Below are positions 35,496-42,906 of a stretch of 64,000 nt of DNA, in pieces. Each line of letters begins with the position of its first letter. Position 1 is the first letter of the stretch. This DNA is from Hyphomicrobiales bacterium. GTDB taxonomy: Bacteria; Pseudomonadota; Alphaproteobacteria; Rhizobiales; JAJFHB01. The notes under the pieces are model-generated. The model saw only the letters and a program-made list of their open reading frames with translations. It searched no databases and was not told where the DNA came from. A program made the translations under genes and the position numbers. The DNA is taken from the NCBI GenBank assembly GCA_021775755.1, contig JAJFHE010000033.1:1-64000 (forward strand). Direction: 5' to 3'.

Positions 35496-36995
35496 TCACG
35501 TCCTGAGCCGGGCGGCAATCCTGCGCACGCCCTCTTCGATCCGGTCAGAGGGAATTGAGGAGTAAGCCAACCTGAAATACGGGATCGGCTCATCGCGGCT
35601 TTCAAAAAACGGTGCACCGGGCTCAATCAAAACACCGTCTTCGCGGAGGTCTTGCGCGAACTGCAGCGAGTCGAGCCCGTCGGGACCCTTTACCCAAAGA
35701 TTGGTGCCGCCAAAACTTGCCGCTCCCGATATTTGCAGCCCTTCGCGGTGCAACGCCTGCGTCATGACATCGCGACGCTCCGCGAACGCTTTGCGCATAT
35801 CGCGCACAAGGCTGTCATAGTGGCCCAGCGCCAGAAAGTAAGCGACAATGCGCTGTTCCTGGCCCGGTGGATGGCGCAGCATGAGCGCGCGTAGTTGCCG
35901 CGCCTCGCGGATGAACGGTTTTGGGCCGACCAGATAGCCAAGCCTGAGACCCGGAAAAATCGCCTTGGAAAAGCTGCCGATATAGACGACCCGACCAGCC
36001 TGATCCAAAGACTTCAGAGCCGGACTGGGAGGTGTCAGAAAACTCATCTCGAATTCGTAATCGTCTTCAACGATAACGAAATCCTGAGCGCTTGCCGCTT
36101 CCAGCAGCCGCGTTCGCCGGTGCGGCGGCATGGTGACGGCAGTGGGTGCGTGGTGGCTCGGCGTCACGAAGACGGCGTCCACATCCGCCGGCAGGTTCTC
36201 GGGCGGCAGCCCCGCCTGATCCACATCGACCGGCGTCACCTCCGCGCCGTTCCAGCGCAGCGCCGCGGCAATATCGGGATAGCCCGGATTTTCGCAGACC
36301 GCGTGAAAGCCCTTCCGGGCGAGCAGTTCGATGGTCAGCCACAGCGCGTTCTGCGCCCCGACGGTGACGAGGATTTCATCGGGCTCCGCCGCTATTCCGC
36401 GGCGCGGCAGCGTGCGTGTCGAGATGTAGTTGACCAACATCGGATCGTCGTCGGTCGCCGCGTCGCGTGCCACGTCCTCAAAGTCCCGGCGCCCCAACGC
36501 GCGCCGGGCGCAGTCACGCCACGCGGCGTGATGAAACAGGGACATATCCATCTGGCCGTAAATGAACGGATAGGGAAAGCTTCGCCAGTCCTGCGGCTTC
36601 ACGATCTGGCGCCGGTCTGTCAGGCTTCCCGCAAGCTTGGGCCCCCAGTCGAACGTTGCTTCCGCATCTGACGGTTTGACCTTTTTCACCGACGGCCGGG
36701 GCGCCGCGTCGGACACGAAAAAGCTGCTGCGCGGGCTGGTCGCAAGATATCCCTGGCCAACCAGTTCCTGATAGGCCAGCGTGATCGTGGTTCTGGAAAC
36801 CAGCAGATGTTTTGCCAGTTTACGTGTCGACGGCAGCTGCGCACCGGGCTGCAGGCGGCCATCGAGAACGGCCGATACGATCAATTCGCGAAGCTGCGCC
36901 TGAAAGGTGCGGTCACGCGGTCGGTCCAGAAAGAAAAGGTCCTCGGAAACACGATACTCGTTCACCCTGAGCCACCTTCGTATATCTGGTCTCAT
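35496..36995 (-). CDS. tauR: MocR-family (GntR-HTH plus aminotransferase domain) regulator, TauR-like
   Basis: 499 residues. The N-terminal GntR winged helix (LQPGAQLPSTRKLAKHLLVSR at 50-70) is fused to a type-I aminotransferase-fold domain whose PLP-binding lysine is in VVYIGSFSKAIFPGLRLG. MocR proteins use PLP as a ligand sensor. It is divergent from xsc; in Rhodobacter, TauR of this family activates taurine catabolism genes including xsc, so a TauR role is proposed. The computed ATG (36995) lacks a good ribosome site. A GTG at 36965 has GAAGGTGG upstream and would leave the TATCTGG repeats wholly in the promoter. The gene symbol rests on context. Confidence 0.75.
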   Translation of the reverse strand: MRPDIRRWLRVNEYRVSEDLFFLDRPRDRTFQAQLRELIVSAVLDGRLQPGAQLPSTRKLAKHLLVSRTTITLAYQELVGQGYLATSPRSSFFVSDAAPRPSVKKVKPSDAEATFDWGPKLAGSLTDRRQIVKPQDWRSFPYPFIYGQMDMSLFHHAAWRDCARRALGRRDFEDVARDAATDDDPMLVNYISTRTLPRRGIAAEPDEILVTVGAQNALWLTIELLARKGFHAVCENPGYPDIAAALRWNGAEVTPVDVDQAGLPPENLPADVDAVFVTPSHHAPTAVTMPPHRRTRLLEAASAQDFVIVEDDYEFEMSFLTPPSPALKSLDQAGRVVYIGSFSKAIFPGLRLGYLVGPKPFIREARQLRALMLRHPPGQEQRIVAYFLALGHYDSLVRDMRKAFAERRDVMTQALHREGLQISGAASFGGTNLWVKGPDGLDSLQFAQDLREDGVLIEPGAPFFESRDEPIPYFRLAYSSIPSDRIEEGVRRIAARLRT

Positions 36996-37011
36996 TTAAC
37001 ATTCTATCTGG
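36983..37011. promoter_or_regulatory. TATCTGG direct repeats, candidate MocR/TauR operator
   Basis: TATCTGG occurs at 36983-36989 and 37005-37011, a direct repeat with a 22-base period (two helix turns). MocR-type regulators typically bind two direct repeats. The site is at the 5' end of the regulator gene and about 210 bases from xsc. Confidence 0.5.
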
Positions 37012-37219
37012 ATATATCACGGTGTCAGCGGTTGTTCTAATTCAACCTAAGAACCCTGCCCGTCCAATCGCCATACGTGAGATGCTGCGGCACAAGACTT
37101 GAGGCGCGCGATACGCATTGCGCCGCCCGCCGGGGTCGGAGCTTGACGCATGACCGGAACCGGCCGATGACGAATGGGCGTCAAGACCCGGCTTGCTGCA
37201 TTTGAGAGGAAACACCGAA

Positions 37220-38989
37220 ATGAAAATGACCACCGAGGAAGCCTTCGTCAAAGTCCTGCAAATGCACGGGATCGAGCATGCATTCGGGATTATCGGCTCG
37301 GCGATGATGCCGGTGTCGGATCTGTTCCCGAAAGCCGGCATCACTTTTTGGGATTGCGCGCATGAGACCAACGCCGCGCTGATCGCCGACGGCTTCACCC
37401 GCACCACCGGCAAGATGGCCATGGCCATCGCCCAGAACGGCCCGGGCATCACCGGCTTTGTGACACCGATCAAGACCGCATACTGGAACCACACGCCGAT
37501 GCTGCTGGTCACGCCGCAGGCGGCCAACAAGACCATCGGCCAGGGCGGCTTCCAGGAAGTCGAGCAGATGAACCTCTTCAAGGACATGGTCTGCTACCAG
37601 GAGGAACTGCGCGATGCGAGCCGCGTCGCCGAAGTTTTGAACCGCGTCATTCTGAAAGCCTGGCGCGGTTCTGCGCCGGCGCAGATGAATGTGCCGCGCG
37701 ACTTCTGGACCCAGGTCGTCGACATCGAATTGCCGCAGGTCGTACGTTTCGAGCGCCCGGCCGGCGGGCCGAACGCGGTCGCGGAAGCCGCAAGGCTCCT
37801 GTCCGAGGCAAAATTCCCGGTCATGCTGAACGGTGCCGGCGTCGTGCTTGGCGGTGCTATCGAAGCGTCCATGGCGCTTGCCGAACGGCTCACCGCGCCG
37901 GTCTGCTGCAACTACCAGCACAATGACGCGTTCCCCGGCAGCCATCCGCTGTCGTGCGGGCCACTCGGCTATAACGGCTCCAAGGCGGCCATGGAACTGA
38001 TCGCCAAAGCCGATGTTGTTCTCGCCCTTGGTACCCGGCTCAACCCGTTCTCGACGCTGCCCGGCTATGGCATCGACTACTGGCCGAAGGACGCCAAGAT
38101 CATTCAGGTCGATATCAACGCCGACCGTATCGGCCTCACCAAGAAGGTAGCCGTCGGCATCGAAGGCGACGCCAAACAGGTTGCCGAGGGCATCTTGGCG
38201 CGGCTGACGAAGTCGGCGGGCGATGCCGGCCGCTCCGACCGCGAGAACCTCGTTCACCAGACGAAATCCGCCTGGCGCCAGGAACTTACCTCCATGGATC
38301 ACGAGGACGATGATCCCGGCACCGACTGGAACGAACGCGCCCGCGACCGCGATGCCGACCGCATGAGCCCGCGCATGGCATGGCGCGCCATTCAGGACGG
38401 TCTGCCGAAGGATGCGATCATCTCGTCCGACATCGGCAATAACTGCGCCATCGGCAATGCCTATCCCTCGTTCGAAAAGGGACGCAAATATCTCGCCCCC
38501 GGGCTCTTCGGCCCCTGCGGCTACGGCTTCCCGTCGATCATCGGCGCCAAGATCGGCAACCCGGATGTGCCCGTTGTCGGCTTTGCCGGCGACGGCGCCT
38601 TCGGCATTTCGATGAACGAAATGAGCTCCATCGGCCGCGACGAATGGCCCGGCATCACCATGGTGATATTCCGCAACTACCAGTGGGGCGCGGAAAAGCG
38701 CAACACGACGCTGTGGTACCACGACAACTTCGTCGGCACCGAACTCGACCCGCACCTGAGCTATGCAAAGGTCGCCGAAGGCTGCGGCCTCAAAGGCGTA
38801 AGCGTCATGACCCAGAACGAGCTGACAGCGGCGCTCGAAGAAGCCTGCAAGGCCCAGGTCGACGGCGTCACCACCTTCATCGAGGTCATCCTCAACCAGG
38901 AACTCGGCGAACCCTTCCGCCGCGACGCCATGAAAACCCCGGTAGAAGTCGCCGGCATAGACCCGGCAGACATGCGCCCGCAGGGTTAG
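37220..38989 (+). CDS. xsc: Sulfoacetaldehyde acetyltransferase Xsc
   Basis: 589 residues from the ATG at 37220 with AGAGGA upstream. It is a ThDP-dependent enzyme that converts sulfoacetaldehyde and phosphate to acetyl phosphate and sulfite, the desulfonation step of taurine degradation. The catalytic Glu region is WDCAHETNAALIADGF (about residue 48), and the ThDP/Mg site is VVGFAGDGAFGISMNE with FRNYQWG (about residues 457-490). The stretch NQNPGITGF-like here reads AQNGPGITGFVTP, as in Xsc. A MocR regulator diverges from it. No pta, tpa or sulfite exporter follows within the window; a hairpin and then hicAB come next. Confidence 0.95.
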   Translation: MKMTTEEAFVKVLQMHGIEHAFGIIGSAMMPVSDLFPKAGITFWDCAHETNAALIADGFTRTTGKMAMAIAQNGPGITGFVTPIKTAYWNHTPMLLVTPQAANKTIGQGGFQEVEQMNLFKDMVCYQEELRDASRVAEVLNRVILKAWRGSAPAQMNVPRDFWTQVVDIELPQVVRFERPAGGPNAVAEAARLLSEAKFPVMLNGAGVVLGGAIEASMALAERLTAPVCCNYQHNDAFPGSHPLSCGPLGYNGSKAAMELIAKADVVLALGTRLNPFSTLPGYGIDYWPKDAKIIQVDINADRIGLTKKVAVGIEGDAKQVAEGILARLTKSAGDAGRSDRENLVHQTKSAWRQELTSMDHEDDDPGTDWNERARDRDADRMSPRMAWRAIQDGLPKDAIISSDIGNNCAIGNAYPSFEKGRKYLAPGLFGPCGYGFPSIIGAKIGNPDVPVVGFAGDGAFGISMNEMSSIGRDEWPGITMVIFRNYQWGAEKRNTTLWYHDNFVGTELDPHLSYAKVAEGCGLKGVSVMTQNELTAALEEACKAQVDGVTTFIEVILNQELGEPFRRDAMKTPVEVAGIDPADMRPQG

Positions 38990-39022
38990 GCTTGAGGCGC
39001 AGACAGTTCACGCATCAACAAT

Positions 39023-39054
39023 CGCCCGGGACCGCTGACGAGCGGCTCCCGGCG
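39023..39054 (+). terminator. Strong hairpin after xsc
   Basis: CGCC-c-GGGA-CCGCT-GACG-AGCGG-c-TCCC-GGCG forms a 13-bp stem with two bulges, 34 bases after xsc. No T run follows, so it may act as a 3' stabiliser or a rho-assisted terminator. Confidence 0.55.
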
Positions 39055-39106
39055 ACAAATGCGCGAAACACCTCAAAAACCGCGTGTCGCTTTGCATTTT
39101 CACTAT

Positions 39107-39130
39107 GTTTGTGTATTTATTTACACAAAC
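39107..39130. promoter_or_regulatory. hicAB operator 1 (inverted repeat)
   Basis: GTTTGTGTA-TTTATT-TACACAAAC is a perfect 9-bp inverted repeat with a 6-base spacer. Its core TTGTGTA-N6-TACACAA is repeated in operator 2. Antitoxins such as HicB bind palindromes before their operon. Confidence 0.65.
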
Positions 39131-39151
39131 TTCCTTGAGGTTTCTGCATAT

Positions 39152-39173
39152 ATTGTGTATACACATACACAAT
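39152..39173. promoter_or_regulatory. hicAB operator 2 (inverted repeat)
   Basis: ATTGTGTA-TACACA-TACACAAT is an 8-bp inverted repeat with the same TTGTGTA-N6-TACACAA core as operator 1. It lies 14 bases before hicA, and its centre is 44 bases from that of operator 1. Confidence 0.7.
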
Positions 39174-39187
39174 AATAGGCGCAGGAA

Positions 39188-39382
39188 ATGCTGACCAGCA
39201 GTCGCGATATCATCAAACGCCTTAAAGCCGATGGCTGGGAACTGGTGCGCATCAGAGGTTCGCATCGCCAGTTCAAGCACACCACCCGTCCGGGCCGCGT
39301 AACGGTTCCACATCCGGCAAAAGATCTGCCCGAGGGCACGGTGAAATCAATTTACAAACAGGCTGGTTGGGTGACGGATTGA
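39188..39382 (+). CDS. hicA: HicA toxin (mRNA interferase)
   Basis: 64 residues with a double-stranded RNA-binding-like fold. The catalytic histidine sits in VRIRGSHRQFKH, and the VTVPHPAKDLPEGTVKSIYKQAGW end is typical of HicA. HicA cleaves mRNA independently of ribosomes until bound by HicB. AGGA lies just before the ATG. It is followed after 42 bases by hicB. Confidence 0.93.
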   Translation: MLTSSRDIIKRLKADGWELVRIRGSHRQFKHTTRPGRVTVPHPAKDLPEGTVKSIYKQAGWVTD

Positions 39383-39424
39383 GCCCGATCCGCAGTGCGC
39401 ACAATGCGATCATGGAGATATCAG

Positions 39425-39805
39425 ATGCCTCACTACCCCGCGGTAATTCATAAGGAAGCCGCATCGCAATTCGGCGTTTCGTTCCCTGACTTTCCTGGCT
39501 GTATCGCCGCTGGCGAAACGCTTGAAGACGCTCACCGCAATGCGATCGAAGCCCTGCGCTTTCACGTTGAGGGATTGGAGGACGATGGCGAGGACCTGCC
39601 CTCACCTTCCGCCCTTGAAGAGATTGACGCCGATGGCGGCGCACTGGCGCTTGTACCGCTGCTTCTGCCGCAAGGCCGCGCCCGGCGTGTCAACATTTCC
39701 ATCGACGCACGCATTCTCGACGCCGTCGACACTGAAGCGAGCCGCCGCGGCCAGACCCGCTCCGCCTTCCTCGCCGAAGCCGCCGAGCGCGCGATTTCCG
39801 ACTGA
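39425..39805 (+). CDS. hicB: HicB antitoxin
   Basis: 126 residues from the ATG at 39425 (GGAG 7 bases upstream). The N-terminal HicB domain is clear (FGVSFPDFPGCIAAGETLEDA, then AIEALRFHVEGLEDDGE), and the C-terminal part (VNISIDARILDAVDTEASRRGQ) is a ribbon-helix-helix DNA-binding domain. It neutralises HicA and represses the operon, probably at the two palindromes before hicA. It is the last chromosomal gene before the putative prophage junction. Confidence 0.93.
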   Translation: MPHYPAVIHKEAASQFGVSFPDFPGCIAAGETLEDAHRNAIEALRFHVEGLEDDGEDLPSPSALEEIDADGGALALVPLLLPQGRARRVNISIDARILDAVDTEASRRGQTRSAFLAEAAERAISD

Positions 39806-39979
39806 GCTGTTAGAAGTGAGAGTGTGGATGGGGCGCGAGCCGCGCACTAACAGACATTTCACCGCCGCAACTTGACGAAGAGGCCCCGAACACAAAGTGT
39901 TCGGCAAGGGCGACAGCCCGCCGAGCTTCGCTCGCCCCATAGGAGGCGTGAGCGAAGCGAATTGCCGTGAGATAGAAAG
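39806..39979. other. hicB-to-att spacer
   Basis: No gene is seen. The region includes two short inverted repeats (for example ACACAAAGTGT near 39890) and ends at the tRNA-like attachment core. Confidence 0.4.
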
Positions 39980-40000
39980 TGGCGCCCCCAAGGGGAATCG
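39980..40000 (-). other. Candidate attL: 3' end of a tRNA gene
   Basis: On the minus strand CGATTCCCCTTGGGGGCGCCA reads as the end of a tRNA: T-loop remnant CGATT, T-stem CCCCT, acceptor TGGGGGC, discriminator G and encoded CCA. Sequence to the right no longer fits a T arm, as expected when only the tRNA 3' end is duplicated at the far side of a prophage. The intact tRNA (acceptor 5' strand expected to be GCCCCCA) and the integrase should lie right of the window. Confidence 0.5.
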
Positions 40001-40055
40001 CTCAAAAACACAATCAGCAGATTTCAGCCAATTTCGCCAATCCTACAGGGCTATT

Positions 40056-40089
40056 GTTACACAAACCGTTACACAAAATGTTACACAAA
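40056..40089. repeat. Three direct GTTACACAAA repeats, 12-bp period
   Basis: GTTACACAAA occurs at 40056, 40068 and 40080, separated by CC and AT. The array is 55 bases inside the putative attL core, the usual place for integrase arm-type sites. TTACACAAAC also occurs once in hicAB operator 1 at 39121. Confidence 0.65.
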
Positions 40090-40095
40090 ATCGCC

Positions 40096-40362
40096 CTACT
40101 GGCTCCCCGCCGTTGACGGATAGGCGAAACGGCCGAGCGCGAGCGTCGGCGGCCGCGCGTCCGGACGTGACCACAGCGGAAAGCCCGGCTCCGCATTGCG
40201 CACGCCACAGGCCGGGCACGCGATCGCGTCGCAGACTTTGAATGAAGGTGTTTGAGAAGGAACATCGAAGCAGGACGCGTCGATGTAGGCGTGCCGCTTG
40301 CACGCGTAGCAGCCAAGTTCGAGGAGCTGACCGGAGCGGATCAAGTCCTGCAGTGCCACCAT
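40096..40362 (-). CDS. Small zinc-ribbon protein at the prophage left end
   Basis: 88 residues. Two Cys pairs, CYAC (about residue 18) and CPAC (about 49), frame a zinc-ribbon-like core: ELGCYACKRHAYIDASCF and ACPACGVRN. Small proteins of this pattern are common in alphaproteobacterial prophages and are generally unassigned. It starts at an ATG and ends 7 bases before the repeat array. It may be the last gene of the leftmost phage transcript. Coding is supported mainly by the cysteine pattern. Confidence 0.5.
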   Translation of the reverse strand: MVALQDLIRSGQLLELGCYACKRHAYIDASCFDVPSQTPSFKVCDAIACPACGVRNAEPGFPLWSRPDARPPTLALGRFAYPSTAGSQ

Positions 40363-40577
40363 GTCGCCGACCTTCTTACGGTCGGCCCCGTTCCCCTCCG
40401 GGCGGCGAAATTATCCGCGAATCGGCGCGGTCGCTCAAGCCACAAGGTCTTGTGGTCGAAGTCAATCTAAACCGCATTCTGTGGATATCGGGGATAAGCA
40501 CTCAAGTGTGAGTTGAACCAGTGTCGCCTACTACAGGAACGAGCTAGTCTGTCCCGATCACTAACTAGGAGGTAACG
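40363..40577. other. Spacer before the DUF6680-like gene
   Basis: No gene is seen. The last 20 bases hold a strong GGAGG ribosome site for the next gene. The DNA changes from GC-rich to AT-rich around 40,440. Confidence 0.4.
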
Positions 40578-41240
40578 ATGGACGCTACGGCGCTACTAAC
40601 AATTGCCGCCATCTTAGTCGGTCCGATGTTCGCGATCTTCATCACTCTATGGAGAGACACCCGCAAGGAAAAACATGATCGGCGTATGGACGTTTTCAAA
40701 ACCTTGATGCGTACCAGACGCACTCCAATCAATCCTGAACACGTTGGCGCACTCAACTTAATTGAGTTTGAATTCAGCAATGACCAAGATGTCATGAAAT
40801 GGTGGAAACAACTATTTGAGCATTTCGGAACTGAGCATGCACGCAGTGACACGGAGACTCCCGCTGAACACGCTTCAGATGAAGAACGGGGCAGACGCGA
40901 CCAGAAGTTTTACGAACGACTGAGTAACGAGCGCCAACGGCTTCTCACAAAACTCTTACACGCCATGGCTAGGGCACTAAATTTCAATATTGAACAGCTT
41001 GAAATTTTTGAAGGTGGGTACACTCCACAAGGGTGGTTCGATATTGAGCTTGAGCAGCGGGCGATCCGGCAATTTGCGGTCGACTTGTATTTGGGCAGAA
41101 AAGCATTGCCGATTGCTGTTTTGGATTTCACGAAAGTAGACCAACAACAGAAGCTCGAGCACAATACTGACACTCAACCGATCAATGAGATGTTGGAGCC
41201 AGAAAACAAGACCGCCACTAAAGCACCGCGCAAGAAGTGA
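40578..41240 (+). CDS. DUF6680-like membrane-anchored protein, probable prophage cargo gene
   Basis: 220 residues. One N-terminal membrane segment (LLTIAAILVGPMFAIFITLW) is followed by a basic stretch and a conserved block, RMDVFKTLMRTRRTPINPEHVGALNLIEFEF (read in two parts: RMDVFKTLMRTRR and NPEHVGALNLIEFEF). This resembles proteins labelled DUF6680; no activity is established. It is on the strand opposite to the rest of the phage genes, has a perfect GGAGG site, and is clearly AT-richer than its neighbours. Together these mark it as an autonomously expressed moron. A role in host fitness or superinfection exclusion would be inference. Confidence 0.75.
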   Translation: MDATALLTIAAILVGPMFAIFITLWRDTRKEKHDRRMDVFKTLMRTRRTPINPEHVGALNLIEFEFSNDQDVMKWWKQLFEHFGTEHARSDTETPAEHASDEERGRRDQKFYERLSNERQRLLTKLLHAMARALNFNIEQLEIFEGGYTPQGWFDIELEQRAIRQFAVDLYLGRKALPIAVLDFTKVDQQQKLEHNTDTQPINEMLEPENKTATKAPRKK

Positions 41241-41264
41241 TATCGAAACAACGTTCGACCTTGC

Positions 41265-41561
41265 TCAACTCCGCTCCTCGCGCAGGATCACCGCCTTGCG
41301 GTGATTGAGCGCGGCGCAACGACGATAGGCGGCGCGCACGTCGCGCACGATGTAGCCCATCATCTCCGCGCCGTCATAGATGCCCTCGCCGGAACGCACC
41401 CGCGCCGGCGCCCGCGGAAACGGATCGCACTCCGCGAGATCGCGCGCGCTGACCGCCGGCAGATCACTCGGCGCGGTCGAGGCCGACCTCGGCGTCGAAC
41501 AGCCGGCCAACATCAGGGCCAACGCGAAAAGTGCTGTCGGTATCGTTGCCCGATAGTGCAT
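41265..41561 (-). CDS. Rz1-like outer-membrane lipoprotein (o-spanin)
   Basis: 98 residues. The signal peptide ends in a lipobox ALMLAGCSTP (Cys at residue 21), giving a lipoprotein with a short Pro/Ser-rich linker. The C-terminus (AEMMGYIVRDVRAAYRRCAALNHRKAV) resembles phage Rz1/LysC spanins. Its first 98 bases lie inside the upstream membrane gene in another frame, as in Rz/Rz1 pairs. Spanins fuse inner and outer membranes in the last step of lysis. It is the last gene of the lysis cassette. Confidence 0.75.
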   Translation of the reverse strand: MHYRATIPTALFALALMLAGCSTPRSASTAPSDLPAVSARDLAECDPFPRAPARVRSGEGIYDGAEMMGYIVRDVRAAYRRCAALNHRKAVILREERS

Positions 41562-41856
41562 TTTCAAAATCCTCAAGCTTGAGCTCCGCCGCCTCGCGCC
41601 GGACGCTTTCCTCCGTGACCGCGCGTTCAAGTTCTTCCATCGTCCGGGCGTTGCGGGCGCGCGTCGCCGCCTCGATGCGCAGCTGCTCCTCGAGCGCCGC
41701 ACGCTCCGCCCGCGCGCCCTTCAGGTCGTGCCAGCCGTCGCAGCCCTTGGCGCCGAGAAACAGCCCGAGCACGAGCATCAGCACTTCCGGGCGCATGAGC
41801 AGCGACAGCGCGCCGGACCGCGAGGCAAGCCCGAGCGCCGCGCCAATGCCGATCAC
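41464..41856 (-). CDS. Rz-like inner-membrane spanin (i-spanin)
   Basis: About 130 residues from a GTG that overlaps the endolysin stop (GTGA). A membrane segment (VLMLVLGLFLGAKG) is followed by a coiled coil (ERAALEEQLRIEAATRARNARTMEEL in part: AALEEQLRIEAATRARN). The C-terminus is acidic. The topology fits an i-spanin, and an Rz1-like lipoprotein gene starts within it in another frame. An alternative start is the ATG at 41796. The computed long ORF (to 42696) is a shadow in its first two thirds. Confidence 0.7.
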   Translation of the reverse strand: MIGIGAALGLASRSGALSLLMRPEVLMLVLGLFLGAKGCDGWHDLKGARAERAALEEQLRIEAATRARNARTMEELERAVTEESVRREAAELKLEDFENALSGNDTDSTFRVGPDVGRLFDAEVGLDRAE

Positions 41857-42536
41857 GGCCCGGCTCCCGCCGACGTATCGCCAAGCGTCGCGTTGTCCTG
41901 AACCTTGTAGTAGATGACCGCGGCAAGGCACGCGGCCGCGAGGCCGAACAACACCCATTTCGCGATCGGCAGTCCAAGGTCGACCAGATAGCCCCACGTA
42001 TCCATCTGCCCGGAAATCTCGCTCACCAGGTCGCCGCCGACGCTTTCGACGCCGCTGGCGCCGAGGATCGAGAACATGCCGAGCCCGGCACCGCGGATGG
42101 TGCGCGACGTCGCCGTTTGTTTCGGCATGCGGTAGCCAAGCAGACGCTCCTTCGGATAGCGCGCCTCCTTGACCATGTTCGACTGGTTGCCGCCGAGCAC
42201 CTTGATATGTGTATCGGTCTCGCCGGCATAGAACCCGACATGACCCTGCACGGGGTTGTTGCCGCGCTTGAACACGACGATGCAGCCATGGCGCGGCCGC
42301 GAGACCTTCGTGCCGTAGTTGAGATAAGAACGCGCCGCCAGGCTTGACGTGTGCGGCAATCCCGCCTCGGCCAGGCACGCCCCGACAAACGCGGCGCACC
42401 AAGCGGTCTCGTCGTCCTGCACCCAGGCGTGCCCGACCCGCGCGAACATCTCGACGATCGTCTTGTTGTGGCGCGCGCCCTTGACTTCCTTGAGGCCGAC
42501 ATAGCTCTCGGCGATATCCATCCATGGCGTGTTCAT
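41853..42536 (-). CDS. Phage endolysin, TIGR02594/CHAP-type amidase with C-terminal membrane segment
   Basis: 227 residues. The N-terminal cysteine-peptidase fold has the catalytic Cys in TAWCAAFVGACL (about residue 47) and the His in VQGHVGFYAGE (about 98). This is the TIGR02594 pattern found in phage lysins that cut peptidoglycan peptides. Residues 190-212 (VLFGLAAACLAAVIYY) form a membrane segment, unusual for a soluble endolysin. It may anchor the enzyme in the inner membrane until lysis. The stop overlaps the i-spanin start. Confidence 0.82.
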   Translation of the reverse strand: MNTPWMDIAESYVGLKEVKGARHNKTIVEMFARVGHAWVQDDETAWCAAFVGACLAEAGLPHTSSLAARSYLNYGTKVSRPRHGCIVVFKRGNNPVQGHVGFYAGETDTHIKVLGGNQSNMVKEARYPKERLLGYRMPKQTATSRTIRGAGLGMFSILGASGVESVGGDLVSEISGQMDTWGYLVDLGLPIAKWVLFGLAAACLAAVIYYKVQDNATLGDTSAGAGP

Positions 42537-42584
42537 GATCAGGTCCTTCGGTTGCGATTGCTGATGTGTTGAGTTTCGATGCGG

Positions 42585-42896
42585 CTAGACCGGGTCGCCC
42601 CAGGGCAAAATTGCAGACGGGTCCGAGGACCACGCATCGCCGGTGGCGGCGATGCAGCTGACGTCCCCCCGGGCGCTTGTGATCAGCACCGTCCATGTGC
42701 CGGCCGGCGAGGCGAAAAGCTCCATTTGGATCTCCGGCGAAACCCGGCCGGTAGCAATGACGCGCTCGCCGTAATGCTCCATCAGGGTCGCGCGCAGTCG
42801 CTCAGGCCTTGCACACTCGATGTCATGCGCCAGCGCCGACGCATAGAGCATCACCCAGGCGACCGTCCCGGCCGCCAGCCGTGTCATCGTGTGCAT
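42585..42896 (-). CDS. Small exported protein in the lysis region
   Basis: 103 residues from the ATG at 42896. A signal peptide (GTVAWVMLYASALAHD) precedes a mature part with two Cys (DIECARP and DVSCIAATG) that could form a disulfide. The central motif HYGERVIATGRVSPEI recurs in similar small exported proteins I associate with alphaproteobacterial phages. No function is known. Between the holin-like gene and the endolysin gene it is likely to belong to the lysis cassette. Confidence 0.6.
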   Translation of the reverse strand: MHTMTRLAAGTVAWVMLYASALAHDIECARPERLRATLMEHYGERVIATGRVSPEIQMELFASPAGTWTVLITSARGDVSCIAATGDAWSSDPSAILPWGDPV

Positions 42897-42906
42897 GAGT
42901 TTTCTC

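Noticed and set aside
37181-38755. 524-residue minus-strand ORF opposite xsc
   Set aside because: Antisense shadow of a fully conserved Xsc.
41857-42696. First two thirds of the 410-residue ORF 41464-42696
   Set aside because: It is a shadow of the endolysin; only the spanin part is real.
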